Positions 1 to 8,470 of a stretch of 64,000 bases of DNA are shown piece after piece. The notes under the pieces were generated by a model that worked only from the letters and a program-made list of their open reading frames with translations, was not told where the DNA came from and did no database searches. Within the stretch, counting starts at the first letter, position 1, and every line of letters begins with the position of its first letter. The position numbers were made by a program, and so were the translations under genes. This DNA is from Enterocloster bolteae (lineage in GTDB: Bacteria > Bacillota > Clostridia > Lachnospirales > Lachnospiraceae), in contig NZ_CP022464.2 of assembly GCF_002234575.2 (NCBI RefSeq), positions 1,178,001 to 1,242,000 on the forward strand, in the 5' to 3' direction.

Positions 1-223
1 ATTTGATATCCATAGATAACCCCTCTGTCATATATGCAGCTTTTATATAGTCCCTACCTAATTATATGATTTTCCATATAACATATCAAGTATTAATATA
101 ACACAGAAGGCCTTCCAGATGGTATGCTTTTGTTAACGGAAAATTGCCGACAATAAGTCCAATAAAACTAAAAGTGCGCACGAATCAAATTGAATACAGT
201 TAAATAATATGGAGGGTTATATA

Positions 224-1174
224 ATGACAGATATTAAACAACCGGCAAGTGCCTTATCATCACCAAGATTTTGTAATATGGGAACATTTATGAGAATGCA
301 GAAGGTGGACTCGGCAGAAGGTCTGGATTTCGCTATTGCAGGGGCTCCCTTTGACACTGCCAGCTCCTTCCGTTCCGGCTCACGCTTTGGCCCTAATGCA
401 ATCAGGAATATCTCAGCCATGATGAAGCCTAACAATGTAATCATGCAGGTAAACATTATGGACGGGTTAAAGGGCGGGGACATAGGCGATTTCAATGTGA
501 CTCCTGGCTACATACATCCCACCTATCAGGCAATTGAAGAAGGGGTTGCCAATATCCTTAAGGAAAATGCATGTCCCATCGTACTGGGCGGCGACCATTC
601 CATCACATTGGCAGAGCTTCGCGCGGTTGCGAAAAAGTACGGTCCGGTTGCCCTGGTGCACTTTGATTCCCATTCCGATTTATGTGATGAGGTATTTGGC
701 CAGAAATATAACCATGGCACGCCGTTCCGCAGGGCTTTGGAAGAAAATCTGATAGATGCGTCCCATTCCATTCAGGTGGGAATGCGCGGCTCCCTGTATG
801 ACCCGGATGAGCATAAGATGGCGGCAGAGCTGGGAATGAAGCTGATTCCGGCCCACAAGGTAAGGGAGATGGGCTTAGAGACCCTGATTAAGACGATTTT
901 GGAGCGCGTGGGGGATAAGCCCTGCTTCCTGACCTTTGACATTGATTTCGTAGATCCCGCTTATGCGCCCGGAACAGGCACCCCGGAGGTGGGAGGCTTT
1001 ACTTCCCTGGAAGCCCTGGATCTGGTAAGAAAAATAAAGGACCTGAATTTTGTGGGATTTGACCTGGTGGAGGTATTGCCCGCATATGACCACGGTGAGA
1101 TAACCGCTTATCTGGCAGCCAACATTGTATTTGAATATCTGTCCATCCTGGCAGTGAAGAAAAAGGCAAAATAG
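224..1174 (+). CDS. Ureohydrolase (agmatinase/arginase family)
   Basis: This is a binuclear manganese hydrolase of 316 aa that removes urea from a guanidino compound such as agmatine or guanidinobutyrate. The metal-binding set is complete: GGDHS with H125, the D148-x-H150-x-D152 triad, and D239-x-D241 followed by DPAYAPGTGTPEVGG. The NHGTPF loop (H163) is also present. An upstream ATG at 209 overlaps the GGAGGG ribosome-binding site at 211-216, so the ATG at 224 is the likely start. A YjiH-type membrane protein begins 26 bp downstream and is probably co-transcribed. The family is clear; the substrate cannot be read from sequence, and agmatinase is only the default name. Confidence 0.9.
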   Translation: MTDIKQPASALSSPRFCNMGTFMRMQKVDSAEGLDFAIAGAPFDTASSFRSGSRFGPNAIRNISAMMKPNNVIMQVNIMDGLKGGDIGDFNVTPGYIHPTYQAIEEGVANILKENACPIVLGGDHSITLAELRAVAKKYGPVALVHFDSHSDLCDEVFGQKYNHGTPFRRALEENLIDASHSIQVGMRGSLYDPDEHKMAAELGMKLIPAHKVREMGLETLIKTILERVGDKPCFLTFDIDFVDPAYAPGTGTPEVGGFTSLEALDLVRKIKDLNFVGFDLVEVLPAYDHGEITAYLAANIVFEYLSILAVKKKAK

Positions 1175-1199
1175 CGGCAGCTGCAATGGAGGATAAGGC

Positions 1200-2636
1200 A
1201 TGGAAAATGACAATAATGTGAACGGGAACCTAAATGACAACTCGGTATTAGATGCACTGGTGCTTACCAGGGAACAGTGGAGAAGCGGGATAGTAAAGGC
1301 AGTCATTTTCACCCTGATTGCAGTCATCATCTTTTTTGTCCCGGTCACTGTAAGGGGAAGCACGGATGTCACCTTCGGCATCATATATAAGAATATCAAA
1401 GCCGGCCTGGGACTTGCGGGACTCTGGATGGGAGGAATTATCATCATGGGAAACGGCCTGGCCAGCGTATACGGAAAATATTTCTGCAAAAACAAGGATT
1501 CAGCTGTTTACAGGTATTATCAGGAGGATTCGGTGCTGCATCCGCTGTTTTACCTGCTGGGCAGTATATTCGCCCTGATTCTGATGCTGCACTACACCTT
1601 TCCCTCCTTTGAGGGACCGGCTGCCATCGTCAGTCCCGACATAGGAGAAACCGTATACTCCATTGCCACGGACGTGGCCTGGATTATTCCGGTCAGTGCT
1701 GTGTTCATGCCGTTTTTACTGAATTACGGAATCGTGGATTTTATCGGTAGCCTGATGGAGCCGCTTATGCGGCCTGTGTTTAAGATTCCCGGAAGAAGTG
1801 CTGTCAATGCCATTGCGTCCTTTGTCAGTTCTGCCTCTGTGGGGGTTCTGATTACCAGCAAGCTGTATCAGAAGGGGATTTATACGAAAAAGGAAGCGGC
1901 TCTCATCGCCACGGGATTCAGCGCGGTCAGCGTGGGATTTGCCTATAAGGTGATAGAGACAGCAGACCTTTCGGAATATTTTCTGCCTATTTATTTTATA
2001 GCGCTGCTGGTGACTCTTATAGTCAGCTTCTTTATGGCCAGAATTCCCCCGCTGTCCCGCAAGGCGTCTGTGTTTGCAGACGGACGGCAGCAGACAAAGG
2101 AAGAGATTTTGGCGGAGCGTGTACCTGCCAGGGCAGTGCTTAAGACAGGAGCCTCCAGGGCGGTCAAGAAAGCGGCCACTGCGCCCAATCTTCTGAAAGA
2201 AATCCGGTCCAGCCTTTTAGACAGCTGTTATGTGCTGCCAAAGGTAATATCACTTCTGACGGCCGTGGGAATCATAGCAATGCTCATCGCCACCTATACC
2301 CCGGTATTTAACTGGATTGGCAAATTATTTGAACCCCTGCTTGTCCTGTTACAGGTTCCCAATGCGGCTGAGATTGCGCCTTCCCTTCCGGTTGGAATCG
2401 CGGAAATGTTTTTACCCGTGCTGATGATTGCCGATAAGGTCGGCACCCTGGCCGTGGGGGCCAGGTACATGGTAGTCACCGTGTCCATGGTGCAGATTAT
2501 CTTCTTTTCTGAGACCATCGTGGTCATGATGTCAACGAAGATACCTGTATCTCTGAAGGAACTGATTGTCTGCTTCTTTGAGCGGACCATTGTGGCCATA
2601 CCAATCAGCGCATTGTTCATGCATTTATTATTTTAA
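1200..2636 (+). CDS. YjiH family membrane protein (nucleoside-recognition/Gate domain)
   Basis: A polytopic membrane protein of 478 aa with about ten hydrophobic segments and a charged cytoplasmic loop near residues 285-335. Its overall pattern matches the YjiH group of the nucleoside-recognition (Gate) superfamily, whose members are presumed transporters. It follows the ureohydrolase by 26 bp and is closed by a strong terminator, so the two genes form a bicistron. The pairing suggests that it moves the ureohydrolase substrate or product, for example a guanidino compound or polyamine; that role is inferred. The Gate family itself does not define a substrate. Confidence 0.75.
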   Translation: MENDNNVNGNLNDNSVLDALVLTREQWRSGIVKAVIFTLIAVIIFFVPVTVRGSTDVTFGIIYKNIKAGLGLAGLWMGGIIIMGNGLASVYGKYFCKNKDSAVYRYYQEDSVLHPLFYLLGSIFALILMLHYTFPSFEGPAAIVSPDIGETVYSIATDVAWIIPVSAVFMPFLLNYGIVDFIGSLMEPLMRPVFKIPGRSAVNAIASFVSSASVGVLITSKLYQKGIYTKKEAALIATGFSAVSVGFAYKVIETADLSEYFLPIYFIALLVTLIVSFFMARIPPLSRKASVFADGRQQTKEEILAERVPARAVLKTGASRAVKKAATAPNLLKEIRSSLLDSCYVLPKVISLLTAVGIIAMLIATYTPVFNWIGKLFEPLLVLLQVPNAAEIAPSLPVGIAEMFLPVLMIADKVGTLAVGARYMVVTVSMVQIIFFSETIVVMMSTKIPVSLKELIVCFFERTIVAIPISALFMHLLF

Positions 2637-2657
2637 AGAATAACGGTATATGTAGAA

Positions 2658-2701
2658 AACAGGGAGATTTCATGATATAATCTCCCTGTTTGCTTTATTT
2701 T
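2658..2701 (+). terminator. Rho-independent terminator after the YjiH-type gene
   Basis: A perfect 12-bp stem, AACAGGGAGATT (2658-2669) with AATCTCCCTGTT (2679-2690), has a 9-nt loop and is followed by a T-rich tract. It separates the ureohydrolase pair from the molybdenum hydroxylase operon. Confidence 0.85.
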
Positions 2702-2742
2702 AGGGCGTGTATTCACGCATTTGACAAGAGAGGAGAATCTAC

Positions 2743-3537
2743 GTGTTCCGAGCAGAGGATTATGTAAAAGTGGACAGTCTGTCCGAGGCGTATGAACTAT
2801 GCCAGAAGCGCAGCAGCCTGGTTGTGGGAGGCATGGTGTGGCTTAAGATGACCAGTGTGACCAAACGTACCATCGTGGACCTGTCCGGCCTGGGACTTGA
2901 TAAAATCGAGGAAACCAAGGAAGAATTCAGGATTGGCGCCATGTGCACCCTGCGCCAGTTGGAGACAGACCAGGGGCTTGACCAGTATTTCGGAGGCGTT
3001 TTTAAGGAATGTACACGCCATATCGTGGGCGTTCAGATGCGCAACCTGGCTACAGTGGGAGGCAGCATTTACAGCCGCTTTGGATTTTCCGACATCCTGA
3101 CCTGCCTGATGGCCCTGGATACATATGTGGAGCTTTATCACGGAGGCATAGTGCCTCTGGAGGAATTTGCCAAACGGCCTGTGCGCCGGGATGACAGGGA
3201 TATTCTGGTGCGCATCATTATAAAAAAAGACGGAAGAAAAGCAGCCTATACCACCCAGAGGAATTCGGAAACGGATTTCCCGGTCATAGCCTGCTGTGTA
3301 TCCCGGTGGGGCAATGACTGGTATGTGGCGGTGGGAGCCAGGCCGGGACGGGCCCAGGTCGTGAAAATCAGGGACGACGGGTATGACAGTCTGGCGCAGC
3401 TTGCCGGGGAGGCGGCTGATTCCTTTACCTATGGCAGCAATACGAGGGCAAGCGGACAGTACCGCCGCCAGCTGGCTGCTGTGTATACAAGACGCCTTAT
3501 GGAGAGACTGACAGGAAGGAGCGTAAGCAAAGGATGA
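2743..3537 (+). CDS. Xanthine dehydrogenase family, FAD-binding subunit
   Basis: The FAD subunit of a three-part molybdenum hydroxylase, 264 aa. The PCMH-type FAD fold is recognisable from NLATVGGSI near residue 104 and the following FSDILTCL; FAD passes electrons from the iron-sulfur subunit to the acceptor. The start is GTG, eight bases after an AGGAG site. The gene overlaps the next one in an ATGA junction, which implies translational coupling. The order FAD, 2Fe-2S, Mo subunit is common for split xanthine dehydrogenase and purine or nicotinate hydroxylases in clostridia. The substrate is not determined by sequence. Confidence 0.88.
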   Translation: MFRAEDYVKVDSLSEAYELCQKRSSLVVGGMVWLKMTSVTKRTIVDLSGLGLDKIEETKEEFRIGAMCTLRQLETDQGLDQYFGGVFKECTRHIVGVQMRNLATVGGSIYSRFGFSDILTCLMALDTYVELYHGGIVPLEEFAKRPVRRDDRDILVRIIIKKDGRKAAYTTQRNSETDFPVIACCVSRWGNDWYVAVGARPGRAQVVKIRDDGYDSLAQLAGEAADSFTYGSNTRASGQYRRQLAAVYTRRLMERLTGRSVSKG

Positions 3538-3992
3538 ATATAGAGTTTCGGTTAAATGGAAAAAATGTGCAGGCAGAGGCTGAGCCGGATGACCTTCTTC
3601 TGGATTTAGTGAGAAGCCTGGGCTGCTACAGCGTGAAACGCGGCTGCGAGACAGCCAACTGCGGCCTGTGCACCGTATGGCTGGACGGAAAGCCTGTGCT
3701 GTCATGTTCCATCCTGGCTGTCAGGGCAGACGGGCGCCATGTCACCACTCTGGAAGGACTTCAGAAGGAAGCAGAGGAATTCGGCATGTTTCTGGCAGCG
3801 GAAGGCGGGGAGCAGTGCGGATTCTGCAGCCCCGGTTTCATCATGAATGTGCTGGCCATGGAGCGGGAGCTTAAAAACCCGGATGAGGAGGCCATCAAGG
3901 AGTATCTGGCCGGCAACCTGTGCCGCTGCAGCGGATATATGTCCCAGCTGCGGGCAGTTAAGAAATATCTGGAATCGAAACAGGAGGTGTGA
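3534..3992 (+). CDS. Xanthine dehydrogenase family, [2Fe-2S] subunit
   Basis: The iron-sulfur subunit, 152 aa, of the usual length. The plant-type cluster is bound by C38, C43, C46 and C58 (CETANCGLC and a later C). The C-terminal four-helix domain binds the second cluster through C95, C98, C130 and C132 (CGFC and CRC). It carries electrons between the molybdopterin and FAD subunits. The start ATG overlaps the stop of the FAD gene by four bases, and the large subunit begins just after its stop. All eight cysteines are intact. Confidence 0.93.
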   Translation: MNIEFRLNGKNVQAEAEPDDLLLDLVRSLGCYSVKRGCETANCGLCTVWLDGKPVLSCSILAVRADGRHVTTLEGLQKEAEEFGMFLAAEGGEQCGFCSPGFIMNVLAMERELKNPDEEAIKEYLAGNLCRCSGYMSQLRAVKKYLESKQEV

Positions 3993-3996
3993 GCGG

Positions 3997-6435
3997 ATGG
4001 GATATACAGATAATAAGACGTCTGACAGTACATGCGGCACATGCGCCGGTACGGATGGTACATGCGGCAGCATATGCGGTACATGCGGCAGCACATGCGG
4101 CACATGCGGCAGCGCAGGCGGTGCATATGCCGGAAGAAATTACCGTGTGGTAGGCGCTCCCTTCATCAAGAAGGATGCCAGGGCCCTGGTGACAGGCAAG
4201 CCGGTGTTTACGGACGACCTGGCATTAAAGGACTGCCTGGTGGTAAAGGTGCTCAGAAGCCCTTACGCCCATGCCATGGTTAAGGAGATAGACTGCGGCG
4301 TTGCCGCCAAGATACCGGGTATTGAGTGCATTCTCACATGGAAGGATGTGCCCCAGAGCCGTTTTACCATGGCGGGGCAGACCTATCCGGAGCCCAGTCC
4401 CTATGACCGGCTCATACTGGACCGCAGGCTGCGGTTTGCCGGAGATGCGGTGGCAATCGTGGCAGGCAGGGATGAGGCTGTGGTGGACCATGCCATGCGT
4501 CTCATACGTGTAAAATATGAAGTCCTGGAGCCTGTGCTGGACATGCACGATGCCAAGGACGCAAAGATACTAGTGCACCCGGAGGAGGACTGGAAGAGTC
4601 TCTGCGATGTGGGAGCTGACAACAGACGCAATCTCTGCGCCTCAGGCATTGAGGGTCATGGGGATCTGGAACAGGCATTTGCAGGCTGTACCCATGTGAT
4701 AGAGCGGGTGTACCACACCAAGGCCAACCAGCAGGCCATGATGGAAACCTTCCGGGCCTACACCCATCTGGATGTGTATGGAAGGTTAAATGTGGTGGCA
4801 TCCACCCAGATTCCGTTCCATACCAGAAGAATCCTGGCCCATGCCCTGGATATACCCAAATCCAGGATTCGCGTCATCAAGCCCAGAATCGGAGGGGGAT
4901 TCGGGGCAAAACAGACGGTTGTGGCAGAGGTGTACCCTGCCATCGTGACCTGGAAAACAGGAAAGCCAGCTAAAATCATTTACAGCCGTTATGAGTCTCA
5001 GATTGCGTCCTCACCCCGCCATGAGATGGAGGTACGGGTGAAGCTGGGATGCGATGACAACGGTATACTGAAAGCCATGGATGTATATACATTGTCAAAT
5101 ACAGGGGCATACGGGGAACATGGACCCACCACAGTGGGCCTGTCCGGCCATAAATCCATTCCGCTGTACCACACGCCTGAGGCGTTCCGGTTCAGTTATG
5201 ACGTGGTCTACACCAACCGGATGTCGGCCGGGGCGTACCGCGGATACGGGGCAACCCAGGGAATCTTTGCCGTGGAATCAGCGGTCAGCGAGCTGGCGGC
5301 AGAGCTGGGCATGGACCCGGTGAAATTCAGGGAACTTAATATGGTCAAAGAAGGGGACGTGATGCCGGCCTATTACGGTGAGACAGCGGACAGCTGCGCT
5401 CTGGACCGCTGTGTGGCCAGGGTTAAGGACATGATAGGATGGGACGGAAAATACCCCAGACGCCAGGTAAGCGGTTCAAAGGTGCGCGGTGTGGGACTTG
5501 CCATGGCCATGCAGGGTTCCTCCATATCCGGGGTGGATGTGGCAGGCGCCACCATTAAGATAAACGACGACGGCTTTTACAACCTGATAATCGGTGCCGC
5601 CGACATGGGAACAGGCTGCGACACCACGCTGGCCCAGGTGGCTGCCGAGTGCCTGGGCTGCGAGCTGGACGATATCGTGGTATTTGGGGCTGATACGGAC
5701 ATTTCACCCTATGATTCCGGCTCCTATGCTTCCAGCACTGCCTATCTGACCGGAACAGCAGTGGTAAAGACATGTGAAGCCCTGAAGGAAAAAATTCTCC
5801 ACAAGGCAGCCAAATACCTGGAAACCGGAGCGGATGAGCTGGAGTTTGACGGAAAGCGGGTATATAAGCTGGCCTGCGAGGCGGACGGCACCAGGAAGGA
5901 AATCACCATAAAGGACCTGGCGAACAGGGTCCAGTGCGCCAATGAGGACGCCCTTCAGGTGACCCAGTCCCATTCCTCGCCCATATCCCCGCCGCCCTTT
6001 ATGGCAGGAGCCGCCGAGGTGGAGGTGGATCTGGAGACAGGCCAGGTGGAATTAATCAAATTTGCTGCCGCTGTGGACTGCGGAACACCTCTCAATGAAA
6101 ACCTGGCAAGGGTTCAGACAGAGGGCGGTCTGGTCCAGGGAATCGGCATGGCCCTGTATGAGGATGTAAGCTATTCAAAGGACGGAAAGGTCCATGAGAA
6201 TTCCTTTATGCAGTACAAGGTGCCCAGCCGTCTGGATGTGGGCAGGGTGCAGGTGGAGTTTGAGAGCAGCTTCGAGCCCACCGGCCCATTCGGCGCTAAA
6301 TCCATCGGCGAGGTGGTTATCAACACCCCGTCTCCGGCCATTGCCAATGCGGTTTACAATGCAGTGGGCGTGAGAATACGGGAGCTTCCCATAACCGCGG
6401 AGAAAGTATTTAAAGGGATGAACGGCCTGGATTAA
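3997..6435 (+). CDS. Xanthine dehydrogenase family, molybdopterin-binding subunit with a Cys-Gly-Thr repeat at the N-terminus
   Basis: The catalytic subunit, 812 aa. Family hallmarks are RIGGGFGAKQ, GAYRGYGATQ and GPFGAKSIGE, the last carrying the catalytic glutamate. The start is ATG 3997, preceded by AGGAGG at 3982-3987. Residues 11-42 are an odd low-complexity run of TCG and TCGS units holding seven cysteines, placed before the usual start of the fold (about residue 46). This run is encoded by a DNA repeat and is not expected in the family. Purine, nicotinate and other N-heterocycles are possible substrates. No accessory maturation gene lies nearby. Confidence 0.9.
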   Translation: MGYTDNKTSDSTCGTCAGTDGTCGSICGTCGSTCGTCGSAGGAYAGRNYRVVGAPFIKKDARALVTGKPVFTDDLALKDCLVVKVLRSPYAHAMVKEIDCGVAAKIPGIECILTWKDVPQSRFTMAGQTYPEPSPYDRLILDRRLRFAGDAVAIVAGRDEAVVDHAMRLIRVKYEVLEPVLDMHDAKDAKILVHPEEDWKSLCDVGADNRRNLCASGIEGHGDLEQAFAGCTHVIERVYHTKANQQAMMETFRAYTHLDVYGRLNVVASTQIPFHTRRILAHALDIPKSRIRVIKPRIGGGFGAKQTVVAEVYPAIVTWKTGKPAKIIYSRYESQIASSPRHEMEVRVKLGCDDNGILKAMDVYTLSNTGAYGEHGPTTVGLSGHKSIPLYHTPEAFRFSYDVVYTNRMSAGAYRGYGATQGIFAVESAVSELAAELGMDPVKFRELNMVKEGDVMPAYYGETADSCALDRCVARVKDMIGWDGKYPRRQVSGSKVRGVGLAMAMQGSSISGVDVAGATIKINDDGFYNLIIGAADMGTGCDTTLAQVAAECLGCELDDIVVFGADTDISPYDSGSYASSTAYLTGTAVVKTCEALKEKILHKAAKYLETGADELEFDGKRVYKLACEADGTRKEITIKDLANRVQCANEDALQVTQSHSSPISPPPFMAGAAEVEVDLETGQVELIKFAAAVDCGTPLNENLARVQTEGGLVQGIGMALYEDVSYSKDGKVHENSFMQYKVPSRLDVGRVQVEFESSFEPTGPFGAKSIGEVVINTPSPAIANAVYNAVGVRIRELPITAEKVFKGMNGLD
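4029..4124 (+). repeat. In-frame ACATGCGGC microsatellite in the Mo-subunit gene
   Basis: Imperfect tandem copies of ACATGCGGC and ACATGCGGCAGC lie at the 5' end of the gene. They keep the reading frame and encode repeated Thr-Cys-Gly(-Ser). Copy number could change by slippage. Confidence 0.8.
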
Positions 6436-6527
6436 AGCCTGGCCGGATACCGGTATCAGCATGACTGTCCGGCGTTTGCCAAACCCTGTCTCCCAATACC
6501 TGCCAGCCCTGAAATAGCAGATAAGCC

Positions 6528-6556
6528 TTGCATATCCTTTCCAAAAGTTGTATACT
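6528..6556 (+). promoter_or_regulatory. Candidate promoter for the Nudix gene
   Basis: TTGCAT, a 17-bp spacer and TATACT form a good housekeeping promoter about 140 bp before the Nudix start. The rest of the gap between the molybdenum hydroxylase and Nudix genes shows no gene. Confidence 0.55.
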
Positions 6557-6695
6557 AAGACCAGTTATGATTGCGTAACCGGGACAACAGATGCAGTGCT
6601 GCATACATTAATTAGCGGGACGCACGCGGGCCCTGTAAAGGACTCGTCCGGTACAGACGCAGATCAGGTTCACACCAACACCAGGAGGAATTGCA

Positions 6696-7148
6696 ATGAT
6701 TGAAGCAACGAGCTGCGGCGGTGTGGTTATATTTCGAGGGAAAATCCTCGTCCTTTATAAGAATTACAAGAACAAGTATGAGGGATGGGTTTTGCCTAAG
6801 GGAACAGTAGAAGCTGGCGAAGAGTATAAAGAAACGGCCCTCCGTGAAGTGAAGGAGGAGACCGGTGTCAGTGCATCCATTATCAAGTATATCGGCAAGA
6901 GCCAATACTCCTTTAACACACCCCAGGATGTGGTGGAAAAGGACGTACACTGGTATCTGATGATGGCCGACAGCTATTACAGCAAACCACAGCGGGAAGA
7001 GTACTTTCTGGATTCCGGGTATTATAAGTTCTACGAGGCATACCATCTGCTGAAGTTTTCCAATGAGAAGCAGATACTGGAAAAGGCTTATAATGAGTAT
7101 CTGGATTTGAAGAAGAGTAATCTTTGGGGAAGCAAGAAGTATTTTTAA
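6696..7148 (+). CDS. Nudix hydrolase
   Basis: A single-domain Nudix enzyme of 150 aa. The Nudix box runs from residue 36 to 58 and matches the pattern G-x5-E-x7-REVKEETGV exactly, so the metal-binding glutamates are present. Such enzymes hydrolyse nucleoside diphosphates linked to another group; this short form resembles bacterial MutT/diadenosine-polyphosphate types, but the substrate is not predictable. The start has an AGGAGG site nine bases upstream. It has its own candidate promoter and terminator and stands alone. Confidence 0.9.
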   Translation: MIEATSCGGVVIFRGKILVLYKNYKNKYEGWVLPKGTVEAGEEYKETALREVKEETGVSASIIKYIGKSQYSFNTPQDVVEKDVHWYLMMADSYYSKPQREEYFLDSGYYKFYEAYHLLKFSNEKQILEKAYNEYLDLKKSNLWGSKKYF

Positions 7149-7166
7149 GTGAATAAGTACGTATTT

Positions 7167-7199
7167 AAGGGCGTTCTGCGAGGGCAGGACGCCCTTTTG
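7167..7199 (+). terminator. Terminator after the Nudix gene
   Basis: A 13-bp stem (7167-7179 with 7184-7196, one G-U pair) with a 4-nt loop is followed by TTTT. It lies between the convergent Nudix and LacI genes and may serve both. Confidence 0.8.
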
Positions 7200-7248
7200 A
7201 GTCCAATTTGACTCCAAAGTATGCTTCCCGATTCGGGATGTTCTGGTG

Positions 7249-8265
7249 CTAGGTCCGCTGCCTCTGTGTGGATTCCCGTATGATGAGCTCTGTGTTCAGC
7301 AGTACCTGCCGCGGTTTTGCGCCAGGGGTATTTAATTTTTCAATCAGCAGCTCACATGCCATGTAGCCCATCTGATATTTTGGCTGGTTAATGGTTGTGA
7401 TGGGCGGGGACGTGGCCTGGGATATGTTCACATTATCAAATCCTGTAACGATAATGTCCGATGGTACGGAAAGCCCGGCCAGGCGGCATCCGCGTATAGC
7501 AGCTGCGGCAAGTACATCGGAGACTGCAAACACTGCTGTGGGATGCTCCTTCTGGGACATGAGCTGGTGCGTGGAGGAGAGGGCCATGTCAAAGTCTAGT
7601 TCAGGCAGCTGAATGATCCAGTCCTTGTTCAGGGGGATATGGGCGGCTTCCAGTGTCTGTATATATCCAGCTTTTCTCTGGCGGGCATATTTATACCGGT
7701 CCGGTCCGCACAGAAAAGCAATTTTTGTGTGCCCGGTGGACAGGATGTACTCCATCATTGTCTTGGCAGCCGCCACGTCATCAATGCTGGTATAGGAGAC
7801 CAGGTCCTGGTTTTCCGTATACTCACAACACTGTACAAAGGGAATAGTATGGTATAGGCTGTTAAAATATCCCTGGTCCATGGCGTTTAATATAATGGCG
7901 CCGCAGAGGTTAATGTTATTTAACAGATTAAAAAAGGTTGATTCAGTAGATGAATTAAGATGCTGGACATTTACCAGGGTGTAGTAATCATGGCGCAGGG
8001 CCGCGTCCTGTGCTCCCTTGATCACATCATTGTAAAATGGATTGGAGACAGACGGTATGTTGATCAGTATGACCTTGCCGTCCTTTTTTGTATTGGTTGT
8101 TATAAAGCTTTCAGGCAATGGATAATTCAGCGAATGGATGGCTTCCATGATCTTTTTTGCAGTGCTGCCTTTGACTGCAGTTGTATTGTTGATAAAGCGT
8201 GATACGGTGGCTATAGAGACACCGGACATATCTGCTATCTGGGAAATGGTTGGTTTTGTTGCCAT
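7249..8265 (-). CDS. LacI family transcriptional regulator
   Basis: A sugar-responsive repressor of 338 aa. The N-terminal helix-turn-helix (TISQIADMSGVSIATVSRFI, about residues 6-25) is followed by a periplasmic-binding-protein-like ligand domain. A longer reading from 8367 is possible, but MATKPT at 8265 has a GAGGT site and the normal family N-terminus. It is divergent from the sugar operon beginning at 8471 and very likely controls it; two dyads that could be its operators lie in the shared gap. Confidence 0.9.
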   Translation of the reverse strand: MATKPTISQIADMSGVSIATVSRFINNTTAVKGSTAKKIMEAIHSLNYPLPESFITTNTKKDGKVILINIPSVSNPFYNDVIKGAQDAALRHDYYTLVNVQHLNSSTESTFFNLLNNINLCGAIILNAMDQGYFNSLYHTIPFVQCCEYTENQDLVSYTSIDDVAAAKTMMEYILSTGHTKIAFLCGPDRYKYARQRKAGYIQTLEAAHIPLNKDWIIQLPELDFDMALSSTHQLMSQKEHPTAVFAVSDVLAAAAIRGCRLAGLSVPSDIIVTGFDNVNISQATSPPITTINQPKYQMGYMACELLIEKLNTPGAKPRQVLLNTELIIRESTQRQRT

Positions 8266-8341
8266 GGCTGATACCTCACAATCTAATGATATATTTAGAA
8301 TACACCAAAATAGAAGAAATGTACAGGAGAAATGTAAAAAA

Positions 8342-8355
8342 TGTAAATTTTTACA
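8342..8355. promoter_or_regulatory. Dyad in the divergent gap, candidate LacI operator 1
   Basis: TGTAAATTTTTACA is a near-perfect dyad just upstream of the -35 box of the sugar-operon promoter. Its half-site TGTAAA is shared with the dyad at 8432-8451. Confidence 0.45.
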
Positions 8356-8360
8356 AAATA

Positions 8361-8389
8361 TTGACAATAAAATGAAAAAAAGATATAGT
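8361..8389 (+). promoter_or_regulatory. Promoter of the epimerase/ABC sugar operon
   Basis: TTGACA (8361-8366), a 17-bp spacer and TATAGT (8384-8389) form a near-consensus housekeeping promoter about 80 bp before the first gene. Confidence 0.75.
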
Positions 8390-8431
8390 ATTAAATGAAA
8401 AAGCCATAAAAACTAGAAGAAAATGAAATAA

Positions 8432-8451
8432 TTTTACATAAAAATGTAAAA
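8432..8451. promoter_or_regulatory. Dyad downstream of the promoter, candidate LacI operator 2
   Basis: TTTTACAT and ATGTAAAA are perfect 8-bp inverted arms around AAAA. The site lies downstream of the -10 box and before the ribosome-binding site, where a repressor would block elongation. It shares its half-site with the dyad at 8342-8355. Confidence 0.5.
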
Positions 8452-8470
8452 TACATGAAAAGGAGGAAAA

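Noticed and set aside
1..223. Leader of the ureohydrolase gene considered for a guanidine riboswitch
   Set aside because: None of the conserved ykkC, mini-ykkC or guanidine-III sequence blocks was found. No clear promoter was seen either.
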